64,000 nucleotides of DNA from Janthinobacterium sp. 67. Lineage in GTDB: Bacteria; Pseudomonadota; Gammaproteobacteria; Burkholderiales; Burkholderiaceae_D. The stretch lies in contig NZ_PGES01000001.1 of assembly GCF_002797895.1 (NCBI RefSeq), positions 5,828,001-5,892,000 on the forward strand, given 5' to 3'. Positions 63,861-64,000 of the stretch are shown here, piece by piece; positions within the stretch are counted from its first letter, which is position 1; each line of letters starts with the position of its first letter. The position numbers and the translations under genes were made by a program. The notes beneath the pieces were generated by a model, which was not told the origin of the DNA, did not search any database, and was given only the letters and a program-made list of their open reading frames with translations.

Positions 63861-64000
63861 ATGGCTGGCACGGGCGTCAACTGTCGCAAACCGTGGCGTC
63901 TGCCTCGTGTACGCCACGGCGGCGCCACTCTGGTGTATGTGCTGTGCCTGCTGGTGATCATCTTGCTGCTGGGCGTATCGGCGGCGCAGATGGCCTTGCA
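63861..64000 (+). CDS. pilX: PilX-like minor pilin, 3' end outside window
   Basis: Only the first 46 codons are visible. After MAGTGVNCRKPWRLPRVRHGG comes the hydrophobic ATLVYVLCLLVIILLLGVSA, matching the N-terminal region of PilX. Position +5 after the likely Gly cleavage site is not Glu, as seen for some PilX proteins, though the exact cleavage site is uncertain. Gene position directly after pilW supports the name. Confidence 0.7.
   Translation, partial: MAGTGVNCRKPWRLPRVRHGGATLVYVLCLLVIILLLGVSAAQMAL

Overview
The window looks like a chromosomal segment of a GC-rich betaproteobacterium of the Oxalobacteraceae, most likely Janthinobacterium or a close relative. That placement is inferred from protein and synteny resemblance; no database search was possible. 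The evidence is a strong G/C third-position bias, the complete ybgC-tolQRAB-pal-cpoB cluster with tRNA-Lys genes beside it, the glyA-nrdR-pilVWX order, and Fur- and ZTP-controlled leaders of betaproteobacterial type. Almost all DNA is coding, and many neighbouring genes overlap by ATGA.

Layout: 1-1652, 3' part missing from a TPR/GAF signalling protein. 1.8-8.3 kb, a secreted hypothetical protein, an M48 protease / pterin dehydratase / rsgA operon, orn, a LysR regulator with a small partner, and an EamA exporter. 8.4-9.8 kb, a Fur-controlled remnant of a heme-uptake operon (hmuS plus a 5' stub of hmuT). 9.8-15.4 kb, a SEC-C protein, the stress kinase SrkA, an 811-residue coiled-coil protein and an outer-membrane barrel. 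15.6-25.1 kb, a ten-gene minus-strand Ter (tellurium/stress response) locus: TerC, TerD and TerA, an AIM24 protein, and a biosynthetic module of ATP-grasp, phosphoribosyltransferase, HAD, StiP/PELOTA and CitE-like enzymes. 25.3-36.4 kb, a YuiD-type protein and two adjacent RND efflux systems. 36.5-43.8 kb, a repeat-rich lipoprotein, an exported SAM hydrolase paired with a TonB receptor, NnrD, a phosphoglycerate-mutase-like enzyme and a cystine symporter. 44-48.4 kb, small proteins, YigZ, an AraC regulator and a LysR/SDR pair. 48.6-54.2 kb, two pairs of tRNA-Lys genes bracket MarR-MFS, an old-yellow-enzyme/ArsR pair and an acyltransferase. 54.3-59.7 kb, Tol-Pal. 59.9-62.1 kb, a ZTP riboswitch, glyA and nrdR. 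62.3-64 kb, minor type IV pilins, cut by the window end.

Functional picture: housekeeping modules (ribosome GTPase, RNA decay, Tol-Pal, one-carbon metabolism, pili) alternate with accessory stress and efflux functions. The least ordinary items are the Ter biosynthetic locus punctuated by hairpins and repeats; a family of structured intergenic repeats with compensatory stem changes (11621-11719 and 23165-23277, plus two miniature copies); the truncated heme operon; the duplicated tRNA-Lys segment; and a periplasm-targeted SAM hydrolase.
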